In this document: piece by piece, positions 9,901 to 20,795 of the stretch
How the letters are laid out: every line of letters starts with the position of its first letter
How positions within the stretch are numbered: the first letter of the stretch is position 1
Assembly (NCBI GenBank): GCA_025996895.1
Contig: BNTW01000015.1
Span: 1 to 42,716, forward strand
Length of the DNA: 42,716 nucleotides
Direction: 5' to 3'
Origin: Bacteroidia bacterium
GTDB taxonomy: Bacteria > Bacteroidota > Bacteroidia > Bacteroidales > Azobacteroidaceae
Notes under the pieces: generated by a model
The model's input: only the letters and a program-made list of their open reading frames with translations
The model's database searches: none
Told to the model about the DNA's origin: nothing
Translations under genes and position numbers: made by a program

Positions 9901-9996
9901 ATCTGTGATCTTTCCTGCAATTTTTCCGCTGTTTTGAGCAACAGCAGAAAAAAAGCAGAAAAACACAGCTACATGTAAAGTGATAACCCTAATCAT
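6934..9996 (-). CDS. SusC/RagA-family TonB-dependent outer-membrane transporter (peptide-type locus)
   Basis: I place the start at the ATG at 9996 (MIRVITLHVAVFFCFFSAVAQ), which gives a normal signal peptide and 1020 residues. The frame extends to a TTG at 10044, but those 16 residues look like leader DNA. After the signal peptide comes a CarboxypepD_reg-like beta-sandwich (GKIAGKITDEKTGESIVGV), then a TonB-box/plug start (EVVVVGYGTQRRKELTGSV), the plug signature IRIRGGNSIYASNEPLYVIDG, and a long beta barrel ending GASLTF. It would import the ligand captured by the SusD partner. A one-mismatch -7 element (TACCTTTA, 10014-10021, minus) precedes the start, so it may have its own promoter apart from the upstream susB. 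Confidence 0.93.
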   Translation of the reverse strand: MIRVITLHVAVFFCFFSAVAQNSGKIAGKITDEKTGESIVGVSLSIVQEKTGTVSDAEGYFSLNIQSLPATLSVDYLGYQHKEIKISQSTESLSILLSENTQLLNEVVVVGYGTQRRKELTGSVASVSKDLLNQKVTFLDGILSGAVAGLNVTQTSGQPGAGSSIRIRGGNSIYASNEPLYVIDGFIYFNEKGATQTGTSNIDGSLNPLSSINPSDIESVEILKDVSAKAIYGSRGANGVILITTKKGKRNGNIVHYQYTVGADKSAKKLDLLSARQWLDIQKTYFNDKPSLHYSPEELARFYKGTNWQDAVLQTGLSQTHELSVSGGDDKTRYLISGNYTDQRGIVLHSGFNRFSGRLNLEKDLFSSLRIGVTSSANRSVQNALTTFEYTAYRSSPFSNGISNSLVYALYMPPVLPVYDSSGNYNYKNPFEYNYLSYQDHSANPVSDLKNSIGQTIVTSLQGNFYAQYTIIEGLKAKISAGANIDYITQNLFLPPYTALGMNQDIKGKGAIGSKRLDVKQTEYLLTYTKQLNPAHYIDVLTGYTWQNTTSDVVLSQAIRLDSFDNLGMGKEQLPISRHQDASFHSVLGRINYTLLDRYNLTATYRADKSSRFAKGHQWGYFPSVGLSWNVDKENFFRNVAENRLSTLKLRLTYGEAGNQNIDFNEYDLYFSAGRYNGETASQLTTLDNPDLKWETTAEYNAGIDAGFWNDRLTLVADVYYKKTRDLLLKVPPPFASGATQLQMTNIGNVTNKGLELAVNAKVLDRRDLSVSVSANFARNINTITHLGKYADLKLGYEEETILRTGESVGSFYGYEFDGIVQTGETSLPTVEGKVPKPGDVKLRNLNDDNKVTQANDRTVLGSIQPDFIYGFSSTVNYKQFDLQVVFSGSYGNEVYNLLRRYLERTSDAYNMSTTVLNAWTEENPSNIVPHINSPRITLPDSRYIEDASFLKLRNLTVGYSISAIRVNNEYSLNFRVFASARNLYTWTKYRGYDPEVADGVDLGVYPTARSFLLGASLTF

Positions 9997-10081
9997 CTTG
10001 CCTAAATTTTCCGTAAAGGTAAGTGTGGGTGTTTTGCCGTACAATACCGTTTTTGTGGTATTTTACTATTCCTTCCTACGT

Positions 10082-12268
<2,187 letters not shown>

Positions 12269-14086
12269 TTACTTTAATTCCATTATATAAACTCCTTTGG
12301 CAGGAATAGTTATTTTTTCTTTCAAATCAATTGTTTTTCCTGAAATAATATCCTTTCCCGAACCGGCATTGCCGATTACTTCCCTGTATTTTTCCGGTGA
12401 TAAGCTTTGTTCTTCCTGCGAACCGTTCAAAATAACCAATACTTTGTCGTTATCCTTGATTCGTGCATAGACATAACAATTTTCTCGCCATTCGTTGGGG
12501 GCATAATGAATCAATTCTCCTCCGGTTACCGCAGGATTGGTTTTACGCCATTGCAACAGATTTTTCAAGTAGTTGAACGCTTCGTTTTGTAAATCCGTTC
12601 GACCGGATTTCACAAAAGCATTGACCGGGTCGCCCGACCAACCACCGGGAAAATCTTTGCGCAAGTAGCCGTCGCCTTCGCTTTTTTCACCGGACATCAG
12701 TATTTCCGTTCCGTAATAGATTTGCGGAATGCCGCGTGTCGTTAACAGAAAAGCCAGGGCTTGTTTGAAACGGTTCAAATCGGTTTCTTCTTTTTTTACA
12801 AAACGGCTCAAATCGTGATTATCCAAAAAGATAAGGATATTGTTGACATCTTCATAGAGAAAATCCTGGGCGATGACTTCATAAATCTGACGCAAATTCA
12901 TCTCCTGACAAGCATTCATCAGGTTGAAATCCATCGTTGTTTTCAGGTTGCTCTGCTTGGTGTTTATTTTTGAATTGCGTTGCCACCAAGCCAGCGGGGC
13001 GGAATTAAGATACCATGATTCACCCACCATATTGAAACCGGGATATTCGTCCAGAACCGCTTTGCACCACTTGGAAAGAAAATCGTAATCGACATACGGA
13101 TGCGTATCGTGGCGGATACCGTCAATCCGTGCATATTCAATCCACCAGATGCTGTTTTGAATGAGATAAGTAGCCAAATAAGGATTTTTTTGATTCAAAT
13201 CGGGCATGGATTCCACAAACCAACCTTCCGTCAGACCATTCACTTCCGATTGTGGAGCATGAATATCAACGGCAGCATATAAATTATGGTTAGTGGATAC
13301 AAATCCGTCCTGATGATTCAGCCAATCTTTGCAAGGAAAATCATTCATCCACCAATGCGAACTGCCGCAATGGTTGTAAATCATGTCCATCACCACTTTC
13401 ATGCCTTTGCCGTGTATCTTTTCGATAAGCCGGCAGTAATCTTCGTTGCTTCCGAAACGGCGGTCGATTTTATAAAAATCAGTCACAGCATAACCATGAT
13501 AGGAACGATATTTTTTTTCAGGCATTTTATTTTCCAATACCGGATTCAGCCAGATAGCCGTTACGCCCAAATCGGACAGATAATCCAAGCGGTCGCTTAT
13601 TCCTGCCAAATCGCCTCCATGACGGGCATTCGGATTGTTCCGGTCAATATCGGCCTCATCCAAATCATCGTTTTTCGTATCGCCGTTGGCAAAGCGGTCG
13701 GGCATAATCAGGTAAAGCACATCCGAGGCATTAAATCCTTGAGCGCCGATAGAATTAGCACGCTCTTTTAATTCATACCCTTGGATAACCTTCTTTTTGC
13801 CTTCATTAAAAATAAGATTTAATGTTCCCGGACGTGCCTCTTTTCCGATTTCCAAATAAATAAAAAGATAATTCGGATTTTCTACTTTGACCACCTCTTT
13901 TATCCTGACATCCGGATAATCCAATTGCACTTGCGAACGGGCAATATTTTTTCCATGAACCAGGATTTGGAGTTCGGGATTGTTCATTCCTGTCCACCAA
14001 AAAGCCGGTTCTACGCGATCGATGTTCAGAGCAAAGCCCGAAAACGAAATGCAGAGTAATAATAAGTGTATAATATGTTTCTTCAT
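12269..14086 (-). CDS. susA: GH13 neopullulanase/cyclomaltodextrinase-like enzyme, SusA type
   Basis: The ATG at 14086 (MKKHIIHLLLL) begins a clear signal peptide. The frame reaches a TTG at 14098, which is less likely. The 605-residue length is close to that of Bacteroides SusA. An N-terminal beta-sandwich (about 20-105, Cyc-maltodext_N-like) precedes the GH13 barrel, which has the early calcium-site region DRFANGD, nucleophile Asp327 (GIRHD), acid Glu356 (VGESW) and Asp425 (FLDNHD). It should cut pullulan, cyclodextrins or starch oligosaccharides in the periplasm. The nucleophile motif is GIRHD rather than the common GFRxD, as seen in this subfamily. It sits between the large amylase and susB, with gaps of 19 and 6 bases, in one operon. 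Confidence 0.9.
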   Translation of the reverse strand: MKKHIIHLLLLCISFSGFALNIDRVEPAFWWTGMNNPELQILVHGKNIARSQVQLDYPDVRIKEVVKVENPNYLFIYLEIGKEARPGTLNLIFNEGKKKVIQGYELKERANSIGAQGFNASDVLYLIMPDRFANGDTKNDDLDEADIDRNNPNARHGGDLAGISDRLDYLSDLGVTAIWLNPVLENKMPEKKYRSYHGYAVTDFYKIDRRFGSNEDYCRLIEKIHGKGMKVVMDMIYNHCGSSHWWMNDFPCKDWLNHQDGFVSTNHNLYAAVDIHAPQSEVNGLTEGWFVESMPDLNQKNPYLATYLIQNSIWWIEYARIDGIRHDTHPYVDYDFLSKWCKAVLDEYPGFNMVGESWYLNSAPLAWWQRNSKINTKQSNLKTTMDFNLMNACQEMNLRQIYEVIAQDFLYEDVNNILIFLDNHDLSRFVKKEETDLNRFKQALAFLLTTRGIPQIYYGTEILMSGEKSEGDGYLRKDFPGGWSGDPVNAFVKSGRTDLQNEAFNYLKNLLQWRKTNPAVTGGELIHYAPNEWRENCYVYARIKDNDKVLVILNGSQEEQSLSPEKYREVIGNAGSGKDIISGKTIDLKEKITIPAKGVYIMELK

Positions 14087-14105
14087 TTTCCGAACCAATT
14101 CAAAT

Positions 14106-16838
14106 TTATTTTCGCAATACTATTTTCTTCACAACTCTATTGGTAGACATCTGTATTTCCAACAGATAGATTCCCGAAGGTAAATCACTGACATTCAACA
14201 AATTTTTATGAAAAATCGTTTTCAACGAAATTCCCTGCAGATTATATATAGACAAAGCCGTTATCTTTTCCGGCGAAACAATAGTAGCAATTCCTTCCGA
14301 AACATACACATATACCCCATCATCTGTTACAAAAGAAGGAATACCGGTAATATTGACCTTGCGGTCGGTATAAATACGTACATCGCCCGGTGGCAGCGAA
14401 AGTGAAGTATTTGCACCGGATACGTTCAATTCTTCTCCCGTCAACAATTCATACCAGGTACCGGTATGCTGAAAATCGGCTGAAACGGAAGCGGTATTGG
14501 CGGATTGAAAGTTTCCGGCAACATATAGATTCAAATCGCTGTGCGTTAATTTGATTTTTCGTCCGTTGTTCCAGTCGGCGGTGGAAATGTTTAATGTATA
14601 GGTACCGGAAGTAAATGCCTCCGGATAGATTTTCCTCAGATTCACAATTTTGGAGGATGCTTCATACGCAGCCGTCCGTTCGGGAATGTCCAACCAGCCC
14701 AAGGCGAATGCTGATGGATTTTCATTGGTTCGTCCTCCATTATAATCAATGGAATAGTCGTATCCCATTTCCCCAAATTCATAAATCATTTTCGGGCCGG
14801 GCAGCAGAGTCGTAAATGCGATGTTCAGCGGCACTCGTTTCAAATAAACGGAAGGTTCCTTGATGTTGCCTTCGCCCCAGGTTTTTGCTTTGTAAAAATT
14901 ACGCTCTTCGTCGTGGCTTTCGGCATAGCCTACCCATTGGCGAGGCGTTGCATTCATTGCTGAAAAAGCGCTTTCGGAAACATATCCCATTGCTGCCTGT
15001 GAATAAGCATTGTTCACGTTTCGCCACAAATACATTCCTTCGTTGGCGAGAACTGTTTCTTCGCTGTTGTCGCAAAAATGCTCCAGAATAAACATCACAT
15101 CCGGCTTTACGGCTTTGGCGGCACTGTAATAATCCGTTAAGATGTCAATCCGCGACTGGTCATACCTCGACGCCGTTGATTCCGTACTTGCATTTTGCGT
15201 AAAGCCTTTGGTCAAATCCAGTCGGTAACCGTCAATCTTATATTCCTTCAACCAGTATTCCAACACCCGCTTGAAATAGGCTCGTGTTCCGGCATATTCA
15301 TGGTTGAAATCGTGAAAAACACTGTAAGGATGAGGTGCATCGACATTGAACCACGGATTATTGGCAGCGGTTTTGTTCGTAGCACTATTCCAGTAGAGTT
15401 TGGCAAACGGATTATTGCCTGTTGCATGATTAAATACGACATCCAGAATAACGGCAATGCCTTGCTTGTGACATTCATCAATGAAACGTTTGTACATTTC
15501 GGGGGTACCATAAGCCTTGTCCGGAGCAAAATAATGATTCGGATTGTATCCCCAACTGCTGTTGCCGTCAAATTCCTGAACCGGCATTAATTCAATAGCC
15601 GTAACACCTAATTTCTTGATGTAGTCCAAGCGGTTAAGAACAGCTTCCAATGATTTTTCAGCCGTAAAATCACGAATCAACAATTCGTAAATCACCATAT
15701 TTTCGCGGTTAGGCATTGAAAAATTGGATATATTCCAGTTGTAAGCCGGTTTATTCGTTTGGAAAGTGGCCACCAAACCTTCGGTTTTTCCTGTTGGATA
15801 AGGTTTTAAGTTCGGGAAAATTGTTTGGGTTTCATTAATATAGCGGTCATTCCATGGATCAAGAACCAATTCGGTATAGGCATCGCTGATGCGCAAATTT
15901 CCATCGACCAGATATTGAAATCCATACAGTTCGCCCGGCGTAAGATCCGAAAGCGTGTACCACCAATAGTCGCCGTCTTTTTTCATTTGATAAGCATTCA
16001 GTTGCGTCCAGTTATTAAAATCACCGATCAGGAAAACATTCGATTTTCCCGGAGCAAACAGCACAAACGTCACGGTGGAATTGTCCACATAATTAATACC
16101 ATCGGTCACACCGGCCGGACGGGAAGCCGTTGTTACCGGTTGAGGCACGCAAACATACACGGTGTCAAACACTTGTTGAGCGCCGAGCTGAGCTTCGGCT
16201 ATCAACCGGTAGTCGCCGGTTTGAAATTGATAGTTGTACGTAATACTTGTGGCGGAGGGAACGGTTTTAACATTGGCATTGTTGATATATAATGTCAAGT
16301 CGGCAGCTACTGTGGAAGCCACATCAATATTAAGGGTTGTGCCGGCCTCCAGGCTCAGATTACTTGCCGGAGTGATAAACGACACCGCCAATCCGGCTTC
16401 GTGCACATCAACAAAAATGTCGACCCCGCCGGTGTCCTTGCCTTCCTTGGTTTTGTCGGCACTACGAAAAACAAAAGCCAGTTTGGTCACTTTTTCATTG
16501 GCAGCCAGACCATAATAACCGGCGATAGAAGGCGTAAGGAGTAATTTCCATTTATTGTCGCCCAGCGAAGTCAGTTTGTATTTCGGCGAATTATCACCCC
16601 AGGCCGGAGCATGTTTCCAGTCGGAATTGTTTTTACTGTCCGTAGTGATAACACCCGTATGCGCATACACATCGCCGGTATAATCCTTCAATCCGCCGGA
16701 TCCTTTGGTTGCATCGAAGATAATTTCAATTTCGCCGCTTTCTTGTGTAATGATCGCCGGATTGGTAGTAACGACTTGTGCAAAAGACGATACCATAAGC
16801 GAAAATAACAGCAGCAGTGATAAAAATATATTTTTCAT
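14106..16838 (-). CDS. Large extracellular GH13 alpha-amylase with CBM48-like domain and T9SS sorting tail
   Basis: The 910-residue protein has a signal peptide (cleavage near FAQ, 20-21), an N-terminal beta domain (about 22-150), an Ig-like segment (150-235), a CBM48/E-set module (about 250-335, FAPGKSNVFLIGDFNNW) and a GH13 barrel (about 380-700). The catalytic set is Asp541 (GYRLD), Glu586 (FILEH) and Asp643 (ESHD). A beta domain follows, and the final 70 residues (IYNLQGISLKT, LPSGIYLLEI, ending KIVLRK) form a T9SS type A sorting domain. It occupies the operon place of SusG, the surface amylase, but has no lipobox, so it should reach the surface or medium by T9SS. It is preceded by a hairpin repeat that separates it from the SusE-type genes. 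Confidence 0.93.
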   Translation of the reverse strand: MKNIFLSLLLLFSLMVSSFAQVVTTNPAIITQESGEIEIIFDATKGSGGLKDYTGDVYAHTGVITTDSKNNSDWKHAPAWGDNSPKYKLTSLGDNKWKLLLTPSIAGYYGLAANEKVTKLAFVFRSADKTKEGKDTGGVDIFVDVHEAGLAVSFITPASNLSLEAGTTLNIDVASTVAADLTLYINNANVKTVPSATSITYNYQFQTGDYRLIAEAQLGAQQVFDTVYVCVPQPVTTASRPAGVTDGINYVDNSTVTFVLFAPGKSNVFLIGDFNNWTQLNAYQMKKDGDYWWYTLSDLTPGELYGFQYLVDGNLRISDAYTELVLDPWNDRYINETQTIFPNLKPYPTGKTEGLVATFQTNKPAYNWNISNFSMPNRENMVIYELLIRDFTAEKSLEAVLNRLDYIKKLGVTAIELMPVQEFDGNSSWGYNPNHYFAPDKAYGTPEMYKRFIDECHKQGIAVILDVVFNHATGNNPFAKLYWNSATNKTAANNPWFNVDAPHPYSVFHDFNHEYAGTRAYFKRVLEYWLKEYKIDGYRLDLTKGFTQNASTESTASRYDQSRIDILTDYYSAAKAVKPDVMFILEHFCDNSEETVLANEGMYLWRNVNNAYSQAAMGYVSESAFSAMNATPRQWVGYAESHDEERNFYKAKTWGEGNIKEPSVYLKRVPLNIAFTTLLPGPKMIYEFGEMGYDYSIDYNGGRTNENPSAFALGWLDIPERTAAYEASSKIVNLRKIYPEAFTSGTYTLNISTADWNNGRKIKLTHSDLNLYVAGNFQSANTASVSADFQHTGTWYELLTGEELNVSGANTSLSLPPGDVRIYTDRKVNITGIPSFVTDDGVYVYVSEGIATIVSPEKITALSIYNLQGISLKTIFHKNLLNVSDLPSGIYLLEIQMSTNRVVKKIVLRK

Positions 16839-16856
16839 GGAATGTTAAAAAAATAA

Positions 16857-16884
16857 GGGCGACCGCAAGGGTCGCCCCTACGAG
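16857..16884 (-). repeat. REP-like hairpin GGGCGACC/GGTCGCCC inside the sus operon; possible attenuator
   Basis: Arms GGGCGACC (16857-16864) and GGTCGCCC (16870-16877) pair perfectly around a 5-base loop. On the transcribed (minus) strand the hairpin is followed by TTATTTTTTT, the layout of an intrinsic terminator. It lies in the 47-base gap between the second SusE-type gene and the large amylase. Sequence of this type is common as a dispersed repeat in Bacteroidota (from memory, not searched). Confidence 0.75.
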
Positions 16885-16885
16885 A

Positions 16886-18040
16886 TTATTTTACAGCCCC
16901 TCTCTTGGTATTGAACTCAAGAATGACTTGTTTGTTGGCTTCAGCATTGACACGTGTTTGGTCATCACCGGCGCCTCTGTATCTGAGATGTCCGTTGATG
17001 GGAACAAATTCCATTTGCCACCAATCCACATCATCCGGTTGAATGGTTGAAGCAGCGTATATACGAAGTTCATTGGCAGCTGTTGTATTGATTACCATGT
17101 CTTTTCCCGCTACGGAGAATAGGAATTTACCTTTATCCCAACCACCGAAACATTCACCCATACCATACACTTGGGCCGGTTCCACTGAAATCTTTTTGGC
17201 TTCCGTATCCACGTAAATCATATACATGCCATCGTTTTCTACAAAAGCATTTCCATCTTTCGTATAGAAACCCAAATCTTCGCCCAAACTGTTGAAATCA
17301 CCGTTCCATTCCCGGACAGGACACCATTTGAATCCTTCTCCGGCGGTAATATAACGAACAGCCCAGAAGTGACCCGGATGAGAATGTACAGGCGCCATTT
17401 GAACGATACCGTCGCTATTCCAATCCCAAGCGCCAAATTCATTTCCAATCATAAACAGCGTAGGTCCTGCAAAACCAAGCGCTTCTTTGGCATCTTCTGT
17501 CGGATCCGGTGCGGGTTCCGGTAGCGGATCGGGTATCGGTTCTTCATTCACACCGGTTACTTCCATATAGACAATATTAGAAGTCAGTGTTTCAGCTGTT
17601 CCATCCGCAGGAGTTGCCGCTATTCTGAAATAGAGCGTTACCAGAGCGTATTCGTCATTGGCTGCATCATAGCCGCCAAAGGTATCAAATGCCCAATCGG
17701 CCAATTGTTTTGCAGAAAGCGCTTTCAGATATACATTTTCACCCAGAGGCAATTTTTGTATGTTACCTGTGAATGCTTCATTATCGGTTACTTCCAAAGA
17801 GTAATTTACAACCACCCCTTTTCCAAAATTAGCTCTACTCCAGTTTAATAAAGACGGATAAAGATCCAAGTTATCATTTTCTACATCTATTACCAGATTA
17901 GAGGTTCCATCAAACACAAGGACAGACGGAATGGCCTTCCCCGGTTGATCAAAAAGTTGTTCCTCATCGCTATTACATGCAAAGAATGTCAATGCAAAAG
18001 CGAACAATACGAATATATTTATCTGTTTCATACTTTTCAT
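16886..18040 (-). CDS. susF: SusE/SusF-type starch-binding outer-membrane lipoprotein (second copy)
   Basis: The 384-residue protein has a lipobox (FFAC, just before NSDEEQ). It has an N-terminal Ig-like SusE domain (about 35-165), a proline-rich linker near 170-185 (IPDPLPEPAPDP) and two CBM-like modules. Module one runs about 190-290 (LFMIGNEFGAWDW to KKISVEP) and module two about 292-384 (VYGMGECFGGWDK onward). The Trp-rich sites fit starch binding. It is clearly paralogous to the gene just upstream, with FVPINGHLRYRG against FVPINGIIEYRG, so the pair arose by tandem duplication. By position it takes the SusF slot, but with two modules it resembles SusE, so the symbol is positional. Met4 is an alternative start. 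Confidence 0.85.
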   Translation of the reverse strand: MKSMKQINIFVLFAFALTFFACNSDEEQLFDQPGKAIPSVLVFDGTSNLVIDVENDNLDLYPSLLNWSRANFGKGVVVNYSLEVTDNEAFTGNIQKLPLGENVYLKALSAKQLADWAFDTFGGYDAANDEYALVTLYFRIAATPADGTAETLTSNIVYMEVTGVNEEPIPDPLPEPAPDPTEDAKEALGFAGPTLFMIGNEFGAWDWNSDGIVQMAPVHSHPGHFWAVRYITAGEGFKWCPVREWNGDFNSLGEDLGFYTKDGNAFVENDGMYMIYVDTEAKKISVEPAQVYGMGECFGGWDKGKFLFSVAGKDMVINTTAANELRIYAASTIQPDDVDWWQMEFVPINGHLRYRGAGDDQTRVNAEANKQVILEFNTKRGAVK

Positions 18041-18052
18041 ATCTATAATTGT

Positions 18053-19144
18053 TTATTGTATTGTAGCGGTTCCCGCATTAAAATCAAGAGTGATCACTTT
18101 ACCTGCTCCAATGGAAACGCGTTCCTGATCAGGCCCTATTCCTCTGTATTCAATAATACCATTGATAGGAACAAATTCCATTTTCCACCAATCTACACTG
18201 GAGATATTGGATGTAGCGCACATACGTAATTCTCCTGCCGACAGAGTCGTAATTTGCATGGTTTTGCCAACGACTGTGAAAAGATGATTACCAGCTGTCC
18301 AATCGTCATTGAAGGCAGGTCCCATTCCGGATACTTTTGCCGTTTCAACAGAGATCGTTTTAGCGCCCCAATCAATATAAATCATATACATACCACTTTC
18401 TGAAACTACCGCATTTCCTCCATCTTCCGTAAAGCCGAGGTTTGTTCCAAGATTCCAGAAGTCGCCTCCCCATTCGGGTTTGGTATTCCATTTGAAACCT
18501 TTACCTGCTTCCAGATAGCGGATACACCAGAAGTGGCCCGGACTGGAATGAACTGGAGTCAACGCAAAACCATTTACCGCCCAGTCCCAGCCGCCGCCGC
18601 TGACACCTTCGCCAATCATATAAACGTCATCCGGAAATTCGGGAGCTATATAAAGAGGAACAACCGAAATATTGACGGCATTGGAATAAACGACACCCAC
18701 AGGATTTGTTACAGTGGGATTCTCTAAAGCAGGTGAAGCTACTATCCGGAGAGAAAGAGCCACGTTTTGAGGTTCATCATCAATCAATCCATCAAAGTTC
18801 TTGATCACCCAATTGCTTAATTCATCTCCAACGAGCGCTTTAGAGAAAACGCCATTCCCCAGAATTTCGGTAATTGATTTTTCGCCATTGGATAATTCCA
18901 GTGCATATTGTACCAATACATCCTGACCAAAATCAACAGGTGTCCATTTCAGGACGGTGGATGCCCAGGTATAGGTTGCTTCCGTAACTACTATTTGATC
19001 AGCGCCTTCTAATGAAAGGACGGCAGCTTTTACCTGATCGGTAGGAGTTACATACATCTTTTCTTCGTCGTTCTCGCATGCCATAAATACCGGCAGGAAA
19101 GCAAACAACAATACTAATTTGTTTATGATATTTATTTTTTTCAT
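18053..19144 (-). CDS. susE: SusE-type starch-binding outer-membrane lipoprotein (first copy)
   Basis: The 363-residue protein has a lipobox (FMAC) followed by acidic residues (ENDEEK), a common surface-export pattern in Bacteroidota lipoproteins. The N-terminal half is an Ig-like SusE domain (about 30-160). Two starch-binding-like modules follow: VYMIGEGVSGGGWDW to KTISVETA, and KVSGMGPAFNDDW to the end. Unlike its downstream paralogue it lacks the long proline linker. It lies 13 bases after susD and 12 before the second copy, in the sus operon. It should hold starch at the surface without being essential for import, as known for SusE. Confidence 0.88.
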   Translation of the reverse strand: MKKINIINKLVLLFAFLPVFMACENDEEKMYVTPTDQVKAAVLSLEGADQIVVTEATYTWASTVLKWTPVDFGQDVLVQYALELSNGEKSITEILGNGVFSKALVGDELSNWVIKNFDGLIDDEPQNVALSLRIVASPALENPTVTNPVGVVYSNAVNISVVPLYIAPEFPDDVYMIGEGVSGGGWDWAVNGFALTPVHSSPGHFWCIRYLEAGKGFKWNTKPEWGGDFWNLGTNLGFTEDGGNAVVSESGMYMIYIDWGAKTISVETAKVSGMGPAFNDDWTAGNHLFTVVGKTMQITTLSAGELRMCATSNISSVDWWKMEFVPINGIIEYRGIGPDQERVSIGAGKVITLDFNAGTATIQ

Positions 19145-19157
19145 CTTACAATATGTA

Positions 19158-20774
19158 TTAATAATTTGGATTCTGAGTTAAATTAGGATTCGCCATAATA
19201 TCCGAAGAGGGGATGGGATAAAGATTATAATGTGAACTTACCGACTGACCGTTTCGTATGCCGCCTTTCCATTCCCACAGATATGTTTTACTGGTAAACA
19301 TACCAAAACGGATCAAGTCTGTTCTACGATGTCCTTCCCAATACAATTCTTTTCCTCTTTCGTCCAGGATGTCCGGCAAATCAAAATCAGTGTAGCTGTC
19401 GTAAGTCTTTACGCCTGCCCGGCTACGAACGGCATTCAGATAATTCCTGGCATCTTCGGTAGATCCGGTTCCGCCGCGTTTCACAGCTTCCGCATAAATC
19501 AAGTACATTTCAGCCAAACGGAACAAGGGGAAATCATTGTCGGCATACGTTTTATGTTTTCCATAAGAACCATCCACTTTGATGTTACGCCATTTGTAGG
19601 TTGCCATCCCGTCTTTATAGCTTACCGGATTATTGATGGTAATTCTTTCTTCATCCGTTTTTTTAGGATCATAATCTCCAACAAAAAGATTTCGTTTGTC
19701 GCCGGACGTGAATTTTTCGTAAAATTCTTTTCTGGCACGATAACCGCTCCAGTTTGCATTATCAAAAATTCCATAACTGATAAGAATATCGGCATAGTAT
19801 GTTTGATAGTCGCCATTGGACCCGCAGTTGATAAGGAAAGTCGTTCCACCGTAGTTACGGGTATTTTCTCCATCGTAATTAATACTTAAGATGACTTCGT
19901 TATTAGCAACATCATTATCCGCAAGGAATAATTGTTCGTAAACGCCTTTCAAATTATAACCGGCAGTAATCACTTTTTTTGCATAATCGGCAGCTTCCGT
20001 ATATTTAGCCGTTCCGGTATATATTTGTGCATTCAAATAAAGTCTTGCCAATAAAGCATAAGCAGCGCCTTTGTCGGCACGACCATATTCATTGGTACGG
20101 GCTTCTTTCAATAAATTGTTGTCTGTTAAATCTTTTAATTCTTGTTCAACATATTTAAATAAGTCAGCTCGCTTGATTTGTTGCGGCAATACATCCAAAG
20201 GCGAATTTTCATCCACAAAAGGAGGATTTCCATACAAATCCATCATCACCCAATATTGGAAAGCGCGGATAAAACGAGCTTCCGCAACAAAAGCATTCAC
20301 TTCTTTTACCTGTTCGTCCGTAAATCCTTTGCCGCTTACATCTGCTGCATTCCGGATAAACTCATTGGCATACATAATCTGCATAATGCAACGGTTGTAC
20401 ATCCCTTTTGTAAAAGGATTTTCGGAAGAAAAATTGATATTGTTCAATCCCGGGATACCTTCATCCTGCCAGATACAATGCGCTTCATCCGTAGGCAATT
20501 CCTGGTGATTGAAATACATCCGTAAGAAGTCGGCATAGCTTCCTTCATCCAAACCGTTAATATCGGGTTTTCCGGCGGGACCTTCATTTCCCGAAAGCGC
20601 ATAAGCGGCATATACTTTGGCAATGGCTCCTTTATAACCTTCAAAAGAGCTATAGACTTGGTCTTTTGTATTATCATTCGCCGGAAACCGGTCGAGATCG
20701 TCTAAGCAAGAAGAGAATAACACTAAAGACAGTGTCATAAAAGCGAGCGTTTTGATAATATTATTCTTTTTCAT
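19158..20774 (-). CDS. susD: SusD starch-binding outer-membrane lipoprotein
   Basis: The 538-residue protein has a lipobox (LFSSC) after MKKNNIIKTLAFMTLSLV. The TPR-like helical core is recognisable from AEARFIRAFQYWVMMDLYGNPPF, AAYALLARLYLNAQIY and LFRLAEMYLIYAEAVKRGG. The end (YNLYPIPSSDIMANPNLTQNPNY) is the standard SusD_RagB terminus. The neighbours (SusC partner upstream, SusE pair, GH13 and GH97 downstream) make starch or maltooligosaccharide the expected ligand, so this is a true SusD by context. The aromatic arc that binds amylose cannot be identified with certainty from sequence alone. Confidence 0.92.
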   Translation of the reverse strand: MKKNNIIKTLAFMTLSLVLFSSCLDDLDRFPANDNTKDQVYSSFEGYKGAIAKVYAAYALSGNEGPAGKPDINGLDEGSYADFLRMYFNHQELPTDEAHCIWQDEGIPGLNNINFSSENPFTKGMYNRCIMQIMYANEFIRNAADVSGKGFTDEQVKEVNAFVAEARFIRAFQYWVMMDLYGNPPFVDENSPLDVLPQQIKRADLFKYVEQELKDLTDNNLLKEARTNEYGRADKGAAYALLARLYLNAQIYTGTAKYTEAADYAKKVITAGYNLKGVYEQLFLADNDVANNEVILSINYDGENTRNYGGTTFLINCGSNGDYQTYYADILISYGIFDNANWSGYRARKEFYEKFTSGDKRNLFVGDYDPKKTDEERITINNPVSYKDGMATYKWRNIKVDGSYGKHKTYADNDFPLFRLAEMYLIYAEAVKRGGTGSTEDARNYLNAVRSRAGVKTYDSYTDFDLPDILDERGKELYWEGHRRTDLIRFGMFTSKTYLWEWKGGIRNGQSVSSHYNLYPIPSSDIMANPNLTQNPNY

Positions 20775-20795
20775 GATTTGTTCTTTATTAATAAA

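Noticed and set aside
9997..10044. Longer SusC start at a TTG (MYGKTPTLTF...)
   Set aside because: The ATG at 9996 starts a clean signal peptide; the extension adds a polar segment before it, and the TTG lies upstream of a possible promoter.
10043..10062. Hairpin AATACC/GGTATT between susB and the second susC-like gene, considered as a terminator
   Set aside because: The stem is only 6 bp and no T-run follows on the minus strand, the direction in which susB is transcribed.
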